A stretch of DNA of 44,532 nt, taken from the NCBI RefSeq assembly GCF_900108945.1, contig NZ_FNYE01000053.1, positions 1 to 44,532 on the forward strand, written 5' to 3'. This document shows, one piece after another, positions 24,387 to 32,051 of this stretch. The notes under the pieces are model-generated. The model ran no database searches. It saw nothing but the letters and a program-made list of their open reading frames with translations, and had not been told where the DNA came from. The position numbers and the translations under genes were made by a program. This DNA comes from Paraburkholderia diazotrophica. Its GTDB lineage: Bacteria > Pseudomonadota > Gammaproteobacteria > Burkholderiales > Burkholderiaceae. Within the stretch, counting starts at the first letter, position 1. Each line of letters starts with the position of its first letter.

Positions 24387-24809
24387 ATGCCAACCCTCGA
24401 AGAAAAAGCGGCCTTTGCCGAGCGACTGAAGTTCGCGATGAGACGCGCCCCGGAAAAGCTCAAGGGCGGGACCGATCTCGCGCTGCATTTCAATCTGCGC
24501 CATCACGGCGACCAGCCCGTCTCGCCACAGACGGTACACAAATGGCTGAGCGGCCGCACGATTCCAACCGACGACAAGCTTCGGACGCTCGCCGAATGGT
24601 TCGAAGTGGACATCCATTGGCTGCACTACGGACCTTCGCCGAGCGGATCGACGAGAACGGTTCCGAAGCCTCTGGTTCGCGGCGAGAAATATCCGCTTTC
24701 GCCGGAGACGCTCGAATTGGCGTCGAAGATCGAATCGCTGACACCGCATCATCGGTATCTTGTACAGGAATTGATCGCGCAGCTATACGGCGACGCCGAC
24801 AATTCATAA
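24387..24809 (+). CDS. XRE-like helix-turn-helix transcriptional regulator
   Basis: A 140-aa DNA-binding protein. The helix-turn-helix is at about residues 8-70: AERLKFAMRRAP, then the recognition part VSPQTVHKWLSGRTIPTDDKLRTLAEWF, and the phrase VDIHWLHYG that ends many XRE-type domains in this genus. A C-terminal segment (SPETLELASKIESLTPHHRYLVQELIAQLY) resembles the dimerisation/effector tail of small proteobacterial regulators. ATG 24387 is preferred; TTG 24381 is two codons upstream. Its targets are unknown; the palindrome at 24170-24191 is the natural candidate. Its presumed terminator at 25899 is now separated from it by an IS relic. Confidence 0.85.
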   Translation: MPTLEEKAAFAERLKFAMRRAPEKLKGGTDLALHFNLRHHGDQPVSPQTVHKWLSGRTIPTDDKLRTLAEWFEVDIHWLHYGPSPSGSTRTVPKPLVRGEKYPLSPETLELASKIESLTPHHRYLVQELIAQLYGDADNS

Positions 24810-24833
24810 GAAAAACCCAGACATAAAAAATCT

Positions 24834-25891
24834 ATGGTCCCCTCCGTTTTTGCAACCCTGATTTTCGATGGACTGGTTGGCTTGCCCAAATCTATCCGGC
24901 GTCGTTGAGGGGATAGCTCCCCGCGCCACGATGAGAGTCGCGCCTGATCGTCCTTAAAACGCCCTCGGCTTTGGAGAGTCGATTTTTTTGACAGGCTGTC
25001 GATCAGGCCGTTGTACCGTTCACGTCATCAAATTTCAGTCGTCGCAAACCAGATGGATACGTCGGTACTGCAATAGGTAGGAGGTTCAGACCGGTAGGTC
25101 AGAGTAACCTGCCTCGAAAACCGAGTGATGTGTCGCCAGCGCCCAGGCGGTTCGTGCCAGCTTGTTGGCCAGCGCGCAAGCCACCACGTTGGAATGTCGG
25201 CGCGTGAGCATTGAGCGCACCCAGTCGGCCAAACGTCCGGTCTGCCGATCCAGGCGTTGCATATAGGCCCTGGCACACTGCACCAGCAGACGCCGGAGAT
25301 TCTTGTCCCCGCGTTTGCTGATACCCCGCAGATTTGCTCGGCCACCCGTGCTTGATAACTGCCATCCCGATCGGCAGGCTGATACCGGATTCCAGCAGGA
25401 AGCCGTGCATCTGGTTGACCGTCCTGGTTCGGTCGCGCACCAACGACTCCCGAAGCCGATGCAACACCGACAAGGTCTGCTGCGATTCCGTCCTGGGTGT
25501 CACGAAGCGCATCGATGGGCGCGAGGCCGCTTCGCAAATCGCCTCGGCATCCACTCGTTTTTGTTGCTTTTGACGAACGGCTTCACGAACTGTGGTGAGA
25601 TGAGCTTGACCTGATGACCGAAGTCGGCCAGCTTGCGCGCCAGGTAATGCGCTCCCGCGCAGGATTCCATGATCACCGTGCAAGCATGGAACCTGGCGAA
25701 GAACTCATAAAGCTGTTTGCCGCTCACCTTCCTGGAAAACAGCGCCTTGCCTCGACGATCCTGACCATGAAGGTGAAACGAGTGCTTGCCCCGATCGATA
25801 CCTACCAGCGTCACGTCCTGCATGATGGTTCTCCCGGCTCAGATGTAAAAACACCCTACAGCGTATCTGCATGTAGGGTGGAGGGGACCAT
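24834..25891 (-). mobile_element. Degenerate IS110-family (IS1111-like) insertion relic
   Basis: The element is bounded by a perfect 12-bp inverted repeat: ATGGTCCCCTCC at 24834-24845 and its complement at 25880-25891. Short inverted repeats near the ends point to the IS1111 subgroup. It holds one broken transposase gene (25086-25823). At about 1,058 bp it is roughly 0.4 kb shorter than intact members, which matches the internal deletion seen in the gene. The noncoding part downstream of the transposase (24846-25085, about 240 bases) is where IS1111 elements encode their guide-type RNA; it contains a GGGGA/TCCCC hairpin. Confidence 0.8.
25086..25823 (-). pseudogene. IS110-family DEDD transposase pseudogene
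   Basis: The N-terminus (MQDVTLVGIDRGKHSFHLHG ... TVIMESCAGAHYLARKLADF) is the RuvC-like DEDD domain of IS110 transposases. After FVKSNKN near 25545 the frame shifts, apparently by a small deletion that also removes a catalytic Asp. The chain continues in another frame (VDAEAICEAASRPSMRF ... VNQMHGFLLESGISLPIG) to about 25360. There an internal deletion of roughly 400 bases joins it, again out of frame, to the C-terminus (GISKRGDKNLRRLLVQCARA ... RRHSNVVACALANKLARTAW). The protein cannot be functional. Confidence 0.88.
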
Positions 25892-25898
25892 CTCATTA

Positions 25899-25930
25899 CG
25901 CCCGGCGCTAACCGGGCGGTTTTCTTTTTT
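25899..25930 (+). terminator. Intrinsic terminator stranded beyond the IS relic
   Basis: CGCCCGG (25899-25905) and CCGGGCG (25912-25918) form a 7-bp stem followed by TTTTCTTTTTT on the plus strand only. No plus-strand gene lies directly upstream except the IS relic, so it probably served the HTH-regulator gene ending at 24809. Confidence 0.75.
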
Positions 25931-25976
25931 CGCAGGCATTGGATCGGACTGTCGGACATCCGATCCCAACTTCCGA

Positions 25977-27629
25977 TCAGGCAGCCTTTTTCTTCTGCCC
26001 CATCATGCGCGTGATGTAGTACTGCTGGGCAATCGACAGCACGTTGTTCACGACGTAGTACAGCACGAGACCCGCCGGGAAGAAGAAGAACATCACCGAA
26101 AACGCGATCGGCATGAACATCATCATCTTGGCCTGGACCGGGTCCGGCGGCGTCGGGTTGAGCTTCGTCTGAACGAACATCGAGACGGCCATCAGCACCG
26201 GCAGGATGAAATACGGATCTTGTTGCGACAGATCGTGAATCCACAGAACCCACGGTGCGCCGCGCATTTCCACCGACGACAGCAGCACCCAGTACAGCGA
26301 GATAAACACCGGAATCTGAATCACGACGGGCAGACAGCCGCCGAACGGATTCACCTTCTCAGTCTTGTACAGCTCCATCAGAGCCGCGTTCATCTTCTGC
26401 GGATCGCCCTTGAAGCGTTCGCGCAGCGCCTGCATGCGCGGCGTGATTTCCTTCATGCGCGCCATCGACTTGTAGCTTGCCGCCGACAGCGGGAAGAACA
26501 CGGCCTTGATCAGCAGCGTCAACAGGACGATCGCCCATCCCCAGTTGCCGACATAGCTGTGGATCTTTTCGAGCAGCCAGAAGAGCGGCTTCGCGATGAT
26601 CGTCACCCAGCCATAGTCCTTCACCAGTTCCAGACCCGGCGCGATGCCTTCGAGCATGCGCTCTTCTTCCGGACCGGCGAACAGGCGGGAGGACACGTCG
26701 ACCGACTGTCCCGGCGCGATGGTCTGCAGCGGCTGCTTGACGCCAATGCGATACAGCGACGGATCGATCTTCTCGACGTAGATGTCACGCTTGACGCCCT
26801 GCTGCGGAATCCAGGCCGACGCGAAATAGTGCTGCACCATCGCGATCCAGCCGTTGTCGGCGGCGTTCGCATAGTCCTGCTTGTGCTTGTCGATGTCTTC
26901 GAAGGTCAGCTTCTGGAAGTGATGCTGCTCCGTGTAGACAGCCGGCCCGATGAACGTGTGCGAGAAGCGCGGCGTCTCGACGGGCTGGCTGTCGCGCACG
27001 AGTTCCATGTAGGCGGTCGGCGTGACGGGCGTCGAGCCGACGTTCTGGATCTTCGTGTCGACGTTGATCACATAGCTGCCGCGCGTGAATGTGTACGTCT
27101 TCACGACCTTCACGCCGCCCTTTACGGGCGATTCGAACGACAGTTTCAGCGTGTTGCCCGTCATGTCGGTCGGCTGACCGGCAACGGGCGTGAACACATC
27201 GGTGTGGTTCGGGAAGTCGCCGCCGAGCAGGCCGGTGCGCGCCAGATACGTGTGATCGGCGGTATGGTCGAACAGCGTGATCACCTGAGCCGGCTGCTTG
27301 TCCTCGCCCGGCTTGTACAGCGTGAGCTTCGACAGCGTGCCGCCACGCGTGTCGATCTGGCCGCGGTAAACGTCAGTGGTGAACGAAACCAGTTGCGCCT
27401 GCTGCGCGGCGGATGCGGTCGATTCCGGCGCTGCGGTGTTCGACTGCGGCAGCTCAGCGGGTTGGGTTCCCGTTGTCGACGAGCCCGGTGCTGCGGTGCT
27501 CGCCGTCTTGGTCTGCGTCGCGCTCGGGAAGAACATCGACTGGCGTCCATGGTCGCGCTGCCAGTTGTCGAACAGCATGACAGCTGACATGAAGAAGATG
27601 ACCCATAGGACGGTGCGTTTGATATCCAT
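25977..27629 (-). CDS. yidC: Membrane protein insertase YidC
   Basis: Inserts and folds inner-membrane proteins, alone or with SecYEG. At 550 aa it is the long Gram-negative form. It starts MDIKRTVLWVIFFMSAVMLF (first helix), then a Thr/Ala-rich linker and a large periplasmic beta domain to about residue 345. The five-helix C-terminal insertase core follows, with YVGNWGWAIVLLTLLIKAVF, the conserved NPFGGCLPVVIQIPVFISLY and a final helix near SVMFFFFPAGLVLYYVVNN. The basic C-terminus ends QKKKAA. ATG 27629 is the family start. It belongs to the leftward rpmH-rnpA-yidD-yidC unit, 30 bases after yidD. Confidence 0.97.
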   Translation of the reverse strand: MDIKRTVLWVIFFMSAVMLFDNWQRDHGRQSMFFPSATQTKTASTAAPGSSTTGTQPAELPQSNTAAPESTASAAQQAQLVSFTTDVYRGQIDTRGGTLSKLTLYKPGEDKQPAQVITLFDHTADHTYLARTGLLGGDFPNHTDVFTPVAGQPTDMTGNTLKLSFESPVKGGVKVVKTYTFTRGSYVINVDTKIQNVGSTPVTPTAYMELVRDSQPVETPRFSHTFIGPAVYTEQHHFQKLTFEDIDKHKQDYANAADNGWIAMVQHYFASAWIPQQGVKRDIYVEKIDPSLYRIGVKQPLQTIAPGQSVDVSSRLFAGPEEERMLEGIAPGLELVKDYGWVTIIAKPLFWLLEKIHSYVGNWGWAIVLLTLLIKAVFFPLSAASYKSMARMKEITPRMQALRERFKGDPQKMNAALMELYKTEKVNPFGGCLPVVIQIPVFISLYWVLLSSVEMRGAPWVLWIHDLSQQDPYFILPVLMAVSMFVQTKLNPTPPDPVQAKMMMFMPIAFSVMFFFFPAGLVLYYVVNNVLSIAQQYYITRMMGQKKKAA

Positions 27630-27659
27630 GCGTTGTCTCAGTGTCGATGGCACAGCGCG

Positions 27660-27890
27660 TCAGCGCTTCTTAGGAGTTGGAGGCGGGACAAGATCGATGC
27701 CGCCCGCCGAAAACGGGTGACAGCGGCACAGGCGCCTTGCGGCGAGGTAAGTACCACGCGCGGCGCCATGATACTGGATTGCTTCGCGCGCGTAATCCGA
27801 ACAGGAGGGATAAAAGCGGCACCGATTGCCGAGCATGGGACTCACGGCAATCTTGTAGAAACGCAGTAAAGCGATCAGTACCGTTTGCAT
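27660..27890 (-). CDS. yidD: Membrane protein insertion efficiency factor YidD
   Basis: Small membrane-associated protein of 76 aa that assists YidC-dependent insertion. It shows the whole family signature: LLRFYKIAVSPMLGNRCRFYPSCSDYAREAI and then CRCHPFSAGGIDLVP, including the conserved Cys residues. The amphipathic N-terminal helix is retained. ATG 27890 is the family start, although its ribosome binding site is weak, so coupling to rnpA translation is possible. The open frame extending further upstream is antisense-phase overlap with rnpA. Confidence 0.95.
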   Translation of the reverse strand: MQTVLIALLRFYKIAVSPMLGNRCRFYPSCSDYAREAIQYHGAARGTYLAARRLCRCHPFSAGGIDLVPPPTPKKR

Positions 27891-27963
27891 GACCAGTGCG
27901 GCGGGACTGCACCGCCCGTTGTGAAGCGCTGGACGGCAGCGGCGCTTCGAGGCTGTGCGGATG

Positions 27964-28476
27964 TCATGGCGTGGTGGGCGGCGTGTCGGCCCGTTGCGTT
28001 GCCGACCCGGTTGCCGCCCCCTCCCGCCGGGCGATTTCGCGTGCCACCTTGTCGAGCAGCGCGTCGATTTCATTACGGCACAACGCTTTCAGCGGCGGCG
28101 ACGATCCGCTGGGCATCGCCTTCCGGTCGAATTTCGTATGTAGACGCAGCAGCACGTCCCAGCCGCCAAATTCCGCGCGACGCATGCGAAATGCCTCGCG
28201 CGCGAGACGCTTCACCAGATTACGCGTGACCGCGCGCGGCGCGTACTTCTTGCCGATCACGAGGCCGAGGCGCGCTTCATTGCCTGTCGGCCGCGCATAC
28301 ACGACAAAATGTGCAGTGCGGCGCCACGGGCGCAAACGAAAAACGGATGAAAATTCATCCGTTTTCAGCAGCCTTGCGGCTTTGGGAAAGGCTGCGGACG
28401 CCTGCACCGGAACGATGTTCTGATGCGGCGCGTCTGCCGTTCCCGCAGCGTCGCGGGTGTCGGACACAGCGCGCAC
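27964..28476 (-). CDS. rnpA: Ribonuclease P protein component
   Basis: Protein subunit of RNase P, which trims the 5' leader from pre-tRNAs. The family core is FPKAARLLKTDEFSSVFRL, then RLGLVIGKKYAPRAVTRNLVKRLAREAFR, which contains the RNR-like RNA-binding helix, and GWDVLLRL. Starting at GTG 28476 the protein has 170 aa, longer than the usual 120-140, owing to N- and C-terminal extensions. GTG 28407 (VQASAAFPKAAR) would give a more standard N-terminus. Neither start has a good ribosome binding site, so the start is uncertain. It follows rpmH closely. Confidence 0.93.
   Translation of the reverse strand: MRAVSDTRDAAGTADAPHQNIVPVQASAAFPKAARLLKTDEFSSVFRLRPWRRTAHFVVYARPTGNEARLGLVIGKKYAPRAVTRNLVKRLAREAFRMRRAEFGGWDVLLRLHTKFDRKAMPSGSSPPLKALCRNEIDALLDKVAREIARREGAATGSATQRADTPPTTP
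28340..28365 (-). promoter_or_regulatory. Hairpin with T-run inside early rnpA, possible attenuator
   Basis: AAAACGGATGAA (28340-28351) and TTCATCCGTTTT (28354-28365) are perfect 12-bp arms. Read on the minus strand the stem is followed by TTTTTCGTTT. It lies at rnpA codons for KTDEFSSVF, just after rpmH, where partial termination would lower rnpA relative to rpmH. Confidence 0.45.
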
Positions 28477-28502
28477 TCGGCTTGACCGCGTTTCCGCCTG
28501 CC

Positions 28503-28637
28503 TTAGATGGCGAGGCGCTTGCGGCCCTTTGCGCGGCGTGCGTTGATGACCTTGCGGCCGCCAGCGGTCTTCATGCGAACGCGGAAGCCATGGGTGCGCT
28601 TACGGCGCGTCACGGAAGGTTGGTAAGTACGTTTCAT
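28503..28637 (-). CDS. rpmH: 50S ribosomal protein L34
   Basis: The 44-aa L34 protein, read directly: [20 protein letters not shown], then [20 protein letters not shown] and RLAI. Length and sequence are standard for beta-proteobacteria. GAGAG lies five bases before the ATG. It is the first gene of the leftward unit rpmH-rnpA-yidD-yidC, with its promoter at 28729-28757, and faces away from dnaA as in most bacteria. Confidence 0.98.
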
Positions 28638-29022
28638 GTTGCTCTCACTTGTTTGAGAAATAACCGCGCGAGCATCGCTGAAAGTGCAATGGCCGGAGGT
28701 TCGAAAATTGGTTTTCGCGGAACCCGCTATTTAAACCGGTTTTCTCTGACTCGTCAATAGCTTAGGCGGATGATCCACAGGCGGCGTCATTTCGCGTTGT
28801 ATGATCAGGCCCTGTGGATAACTCACTTGGCCTGTCGTTTTGGCGGTAGAATCTCGCCTTACTTCCCAAGAATCCTGCACGCCGCCCCGGCCCGCTTGAC
28901 CCCGCAAACCTTTGTGGCACAAGCGTCTGGGGCTTTTCCGCCTGGCAGCTTCGGGCCTCGTCGCGTATCCCGCGATCAGAGCGCCGGCGGAAAAGCGTCG
29001 CAAACATAACGATAGCAACTTG
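28638..29022. other. rpmH-dnaA intergenic region with DnaA-box-like sites (candidate origin)
   Basis: A 385-base gap between divergent rpmH and dnaA. It contains one perfect DnaA box in complement (TGTGGATAA, 28813-28821) and one near match (TGATCCACA, 28771-28779), facing each other 33 bases apart. An A/T-rich patch lies at about 28700-28745. A TAGAAT box at 28847-28852 may be the dnaA -10 element, so the perfect box would allow DnaA to control its own gene. Only two boxes are few for a full oriC. Confidence 0.5.
28729..28757 (-). promoter_or_regulatory. Promoter of rpmH
   Basis: On the minus strand TTGACG (28757-28752) and TTAAAT (28734-28729) are 17 bases apart. The start would be near 28722, leaving an 85-base leader before rpmH. 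Confidence 0.6.
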
Positions 29023-30579
29023 ATGAACGAATTCTGGCAACACTGTTCCGCACTGCTGGAGCGCGAATTGACGCCCCAGCAGTACGTGACGTGGATCAAA
29101 CCGTTGGCCCCGGTCGCCTTCGACGCCGATGCGAATACTCTGAGCATCGCCGCGCCGAACCGTTTCAAGCTGGATTGGGTCAAGAGCCAGTTTTCCGGTC
29201 GCATCACCGACCTCGCGCGCGACTTCTGGCATTCCCCCGTCGACGTCCAGTTCGTCCTCGATCCGAAGGTCGGCGTGCGCACGGCGCCTGTCGCGCCGCC
29301 GCGACCGTCGACGGTCGGCGCGAACGGCGCCGCCGCGGCCGTCGATGCCGCTGTCGGCGCGGTGCAAGCGGCCCAGTCGGCCCGCGCGGGCGGCATGGGC
29401 GGCCTCGGTGCACCCACGAACGCAGCCCAGTTGACCGATGATGCCGCCGACCTCGATCTGCCCAGCCTCGACGCCAACGAGGCCGCGGCGGGGCGCCGCA
29501 CGTGGCGTCCAGGTGTGGCCGCGCCAGCGGCGAGCAGCGAAAGCGACTCGATGTACGAGCGCTCGAAGCTGAACCCCGTGCTCACCTTCGACAACTTCGT
29601 GACCGGCAAGGCGAACCAGCTGGCCCGCGCGGCCGCGATCCAGGTCGCCGACAACCCGGGCATCTCGTACAACCCGCTGTTTCTCTACGGCGGCGTGGGC
29701 CTCGGCAAGACGCACCTGATTCACGCGATCGGCAACCAGTTGCTGATGGACAAGCCCGGCGCGCGCATCCGCTACATCCACGCGGAGCAGTACGTGTCGG
29801 ACGTGGTGAAGGCGTACCAGCGCAAGGCGTTCGACGATTTCAAGCGCTACTACCACTCGCTCGACCTGCTGCTGATCGACGATATTCAGTTCTTCTCAGG
29901 CAAATCCCGCACGCAGGAAGAGTTTTTCTACGCGTTCGAAGCGCTGGTCGCCAACAAGGCGCAGGTGATCATCACCAGCGATACGTATCCAAAGGAAATC
30001 TCAGGTATCGATGACCGTCTGATCTCGCGTTTTGATTCCGGGCTGACCGTCGCAATCGAGCCGCCTGAGCTTGAGATGCGCGTCGCGATTCTGATGCGCA
30101 AGGCACAGTCGGAGGGCGTGAGTCTGAACGAGGACGTTGCGTTCTTCGTTGCGAAGCATTTGCGTTCGAACGTCCGCGAACTGGAAGGCGCGCTGCGCAA
30201 GATTCTCGCGTATTCGAAGTTCCACGGCCGCGAAATCACGATCGAGCTGACCAAGGAAGCGCTGAAAGACCTGCTGACCGTGCAGAACCGGCAGATTTCG
30301 GTGGAAAACATCCAGAAGACGGTCGCCGACTTCTACAGCATCAAGGTCGCCGACATGTATTCGAAGAAGCGGCCGGCCAACATCGCGCGACCGCGCCAGA
30401 TCGCGATGTATCTCGCGAAGGAGCTGACGCAGAAGAGCCTGCCGGAAATCGGCGAGCTGTTCGGCGGGCGCGACCATACGACGGTGCTGCACGCGGTGCG
30501 CAAGATCGCCGACGAACGCGGCAAGGACGCGCAGCTGAACCACGAGCTGCACGTGCTGGAACAGACGCTGAAAGGCTGA
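29023..30579 (+). CDS. dnaA: Chromosomal replication initiator DnaA
   Basis: Opens the replication origin and recruits helicase; 518 aa. Domain I (residues 1 to about 85) begins MNEFWQHCSALLERELTPQQ. Domain II is a long Ala/Gly/Pro-rich linker to about 180. The AAA+ domain III has Walker A GGVGLGKT at 223-230 and Walker B LLLIDDIQFF with Asp286/Asp287. Domain IV ends with the DnaA-box recognition motif GGRDHTTVLHAVRKI (Asp484-Thr487). ATG 29023 is the family start; the frame is open for 37 codons upstream without similarity. The linker is longer than in E. coli DnaA (467 aa), which explains the size. Confidence 0.98.
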   Translation: MNEFWQHCSALLERELTPQQYVTWIKPLAPVAFDADANTLSIAAPNRFKLDWVKSQFSGRITDLARDFWHSPVDVQFVLDPKVGVRTAPVAPPRPSTVGANGAAAAVDAAVGAVQAAQSARAGGMGGLGAPTNAAQLTDDAADLDLPSLDANEAAAGRRTWRPGVAAPAASSESDSMYERSKLNPVLTFDNFVTGKANQLARAAAIQVADNPGISYNPLFLYGGVGLGKTHLIHAIGNQLLMDKPGARIRYIHAEQYVSDVVKAYQRKAFDDFKRYYHSLDLLLIDDIQFFSGKSRTQEEFFYAFEALVANKAQVIITSDTYPKEISGIDDRLISRFDSGLTVAIEPPELEMRVAILMRKAQSEGVSLNEDVAFFVAKHLRSNVRELEGALRKILAYSKFHGREITIELTKEALKDLLTVQNRQISVENIQKTVADFYSIKVADMYSKKRPANIARPRQIAMYLAKELTQKSLPEIGELFGGRDHTTVLHAVRKIADERGKDAQLNHELHVLEQTLKG

Positions 30580-30705
30580 ACGGGCTGAGGGGCCGGATCT
30601 GACCGAAGGGTTCCCCGAACCTGTCGGAAAATTTGATCTGTTTATTGCGCGAGTCACCCCCAATTTAGGGAAGTGCTTCCATTTTCAGGCACAATACAGG
30701 TTTAA

Positions 30706-30726
30706 CCGCCCGGCAAAAGCGGGCGG
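30706..30726. repeat. Hairpin in the dnaA-dnaN gap
   Basis: CCGCCCG (30706-30712) and CGGGCGG (30720-30726) form a 7-bp stem with a 7-base loop. There is no T-run, so termination between dnaA and dnaN is doubtful. The 255-base gap otherwise holds no gene; an independent dnaN promoter probably lies here. Confidence 0.4.
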
Positions 30727-30834
30727 GATTTCACGCCGTGACTGGCGCAGTACGGCGCCGGCGGGGGGCCGGGGCCGCGCGCTTCAACATTGCCGGGTAA
30801 GGCGCGCAGGCCGACACATCAACGAAGGAACTCT

Positions 30835-31938
30835 ATGCAACTGGTCAAGACCGAACGCGATAACCTCCTCAGGCCGCTGCAAACCGTGAGCGGCATTGTC
30901 GAACGCCGTCATACGTTGCCGATCCTCGCCAATTTGCTGATTACCAAGAACGGCCCGGACGTCTCGTTCCTGTCCACCGACCTCGAACTGCAAATCACCA
31001 CGCATGCCGATTTCGGCGTCGGCGGCGAGTCGGTGGCTACGACCGTGGCGGCGCGAAAGCTCCTCGACATTCTGCGCGCGATGCCCGACGGGCAGGTCAC
31101 GCTCACCTTGAACGACAAGCGTCTGACGGTGCAGTCCGGCAAGAGCCGTTTCGCGCTGCAAACGCTCGCGGCAGACGAGTTCCCGACGGTCGCTCAAGCT
31201 AAAGACTTCGGCGCGAACCTCGCGGTTCCCCAAAAGACGTTCCGCCAGCTGCTCGGCATGGTTCACTTCGCGATGGCGCAGCAGGACATCCGTTACTACC
31301 TGAACGGCATGCTGCTGGTGGTCGATGGGGACCAGCTGATGGCTGTCGCGACGGACGGTCACCGTCTCGCTTTTTCGTCGATGAAGATCGAAGGCTCGTT
31401 CGCGCGCCAGGAAGTGATCATTCCGCGTAAGACGATTCTCGAACTGCAACGCCTGCTGGAAGACATCGACGACGTACTCAAGATCGACATTGCGCCGACG
31501 CAGGTCAAATTCACGTTCGGCGGCGTCGAGCTGGTGTCGAAGCTGGTCGAAGGCAAGTTCCCGGACTTCCAGCGCGTGATTCCCAAGTCGCACAAGAACA
31601 CGTTCGTGATCGGCCGCGAAGAGTTGCAGCGCTCGCTGCAACGCGCGGCCATTCTGACCTCGGACAAGTTCAAAGGCGTGCGCTGCATCGTCGAGCCGGG
31701 CCAGCTGAAGATCATGTCCACCAACGCGGACCAGGAAGAAGCACAGGAAGAACTCGAAATCGCCTACCAGGGCGACAGCATCGACATCGGTTTCAACGTC
31801 ACGTATCTGCTCGACGTGCTCGCGAACCTGAAGGTCGACATGCTGGAAGTGAGCCTCGGCGACGCCAGTTCGAGCGCGCTGATCACGATTCCCGAGAACG
31901 ACCAGTTCAAATACGTGGTGATGCCGATGCGCATCTGA
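30835..31938 (+). CDS. dnaN: DNA polymerase III beta sliding clamp
   Basis: Ring-shaped processivity clamp of the replicase, 367 aa, standard length. It starts MQLVKTERDNLLRPLQTVSG and contains the family phrases RRHTLPILANLLI, YYLNGMLLVVDGDQLMAVATDGHRLA in the second domain, and the C-terminal VVMPMRI that forms part of the hydrophobic partner-binding pocket. AAGGAA lies six bases before ATG 30835; the frame opens 45 bases earlier without similarity. A good terminator follows, so dnaN is probably not co-transcribed fully with gyrB. Confidence 0.98.
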   Translation: MQLVKTERDNLLRPLQTVSGIVERRHTLPILANLLITKNGPDVSFLSTDLELQITTHADFGVGGESVATTVAARKLLDILRAMPDGQVTLTLNDKRLTVQSGKSRFALQTLAADEFPTVAQAKDFGANLAVPQKTFRQLLGMVHFAMAQQDIRYYLNGMLLVVDGDQLMAVATDGHRLAFSSMKIEGSFARQEVIIPRKTILELQRLLEDIDDVLKIDIAPTQVKFTFGGVELVSKLVEGKFPDFQRVIPKSHKNTFVIGREELQRSLQRAAILTSDKFKGVRCIVEPGQLKIMSTNADQEEAQEELEIAYQGDSIDIGFNVTYLLDVLANLKVDMLEVSLGDASSSALITIPENDQFKYVVMPMRI

Positions 31939-31957
31939 CGCGTCCAACACGAAGAAC

Positions 31958-31991
31958 ACACCAAGGGGCGCAGCGCCCCTTTGGTGTTTTT
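31958..31991 (+). terminator. Intrinsic terminator after dnaN
   Basis: ACACCAA-GGGGCG pairs with CGCCCC-TTTGGTGT with a single bulged base, and TTTTT follows. It lies 20 bases past the dnaN stop and 61 bases before gyrB. Confidence 0.8.
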
Positions 31992-32051
31992 ATGGTGTTT
32001 TGAAAAGCCTCGAGCAGCAACGAAGCAGTAACGCAGAACCGGAAGAAATCC

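Noticed and set aside
25614..27587. A 657-codon open frame on the plus strand opposite yidC and the IS relic
   Set aside because: It is composition-driven antisense of yidC, rich in Arg/His, with no domain signature and crossing the IS boundary.
28762..29856. Long minus-strand open frames opposite dnaA
   Set aside because: They mirror the dnaA codon pattern, have no ribosome binding site and would cover the dnaA promoter.
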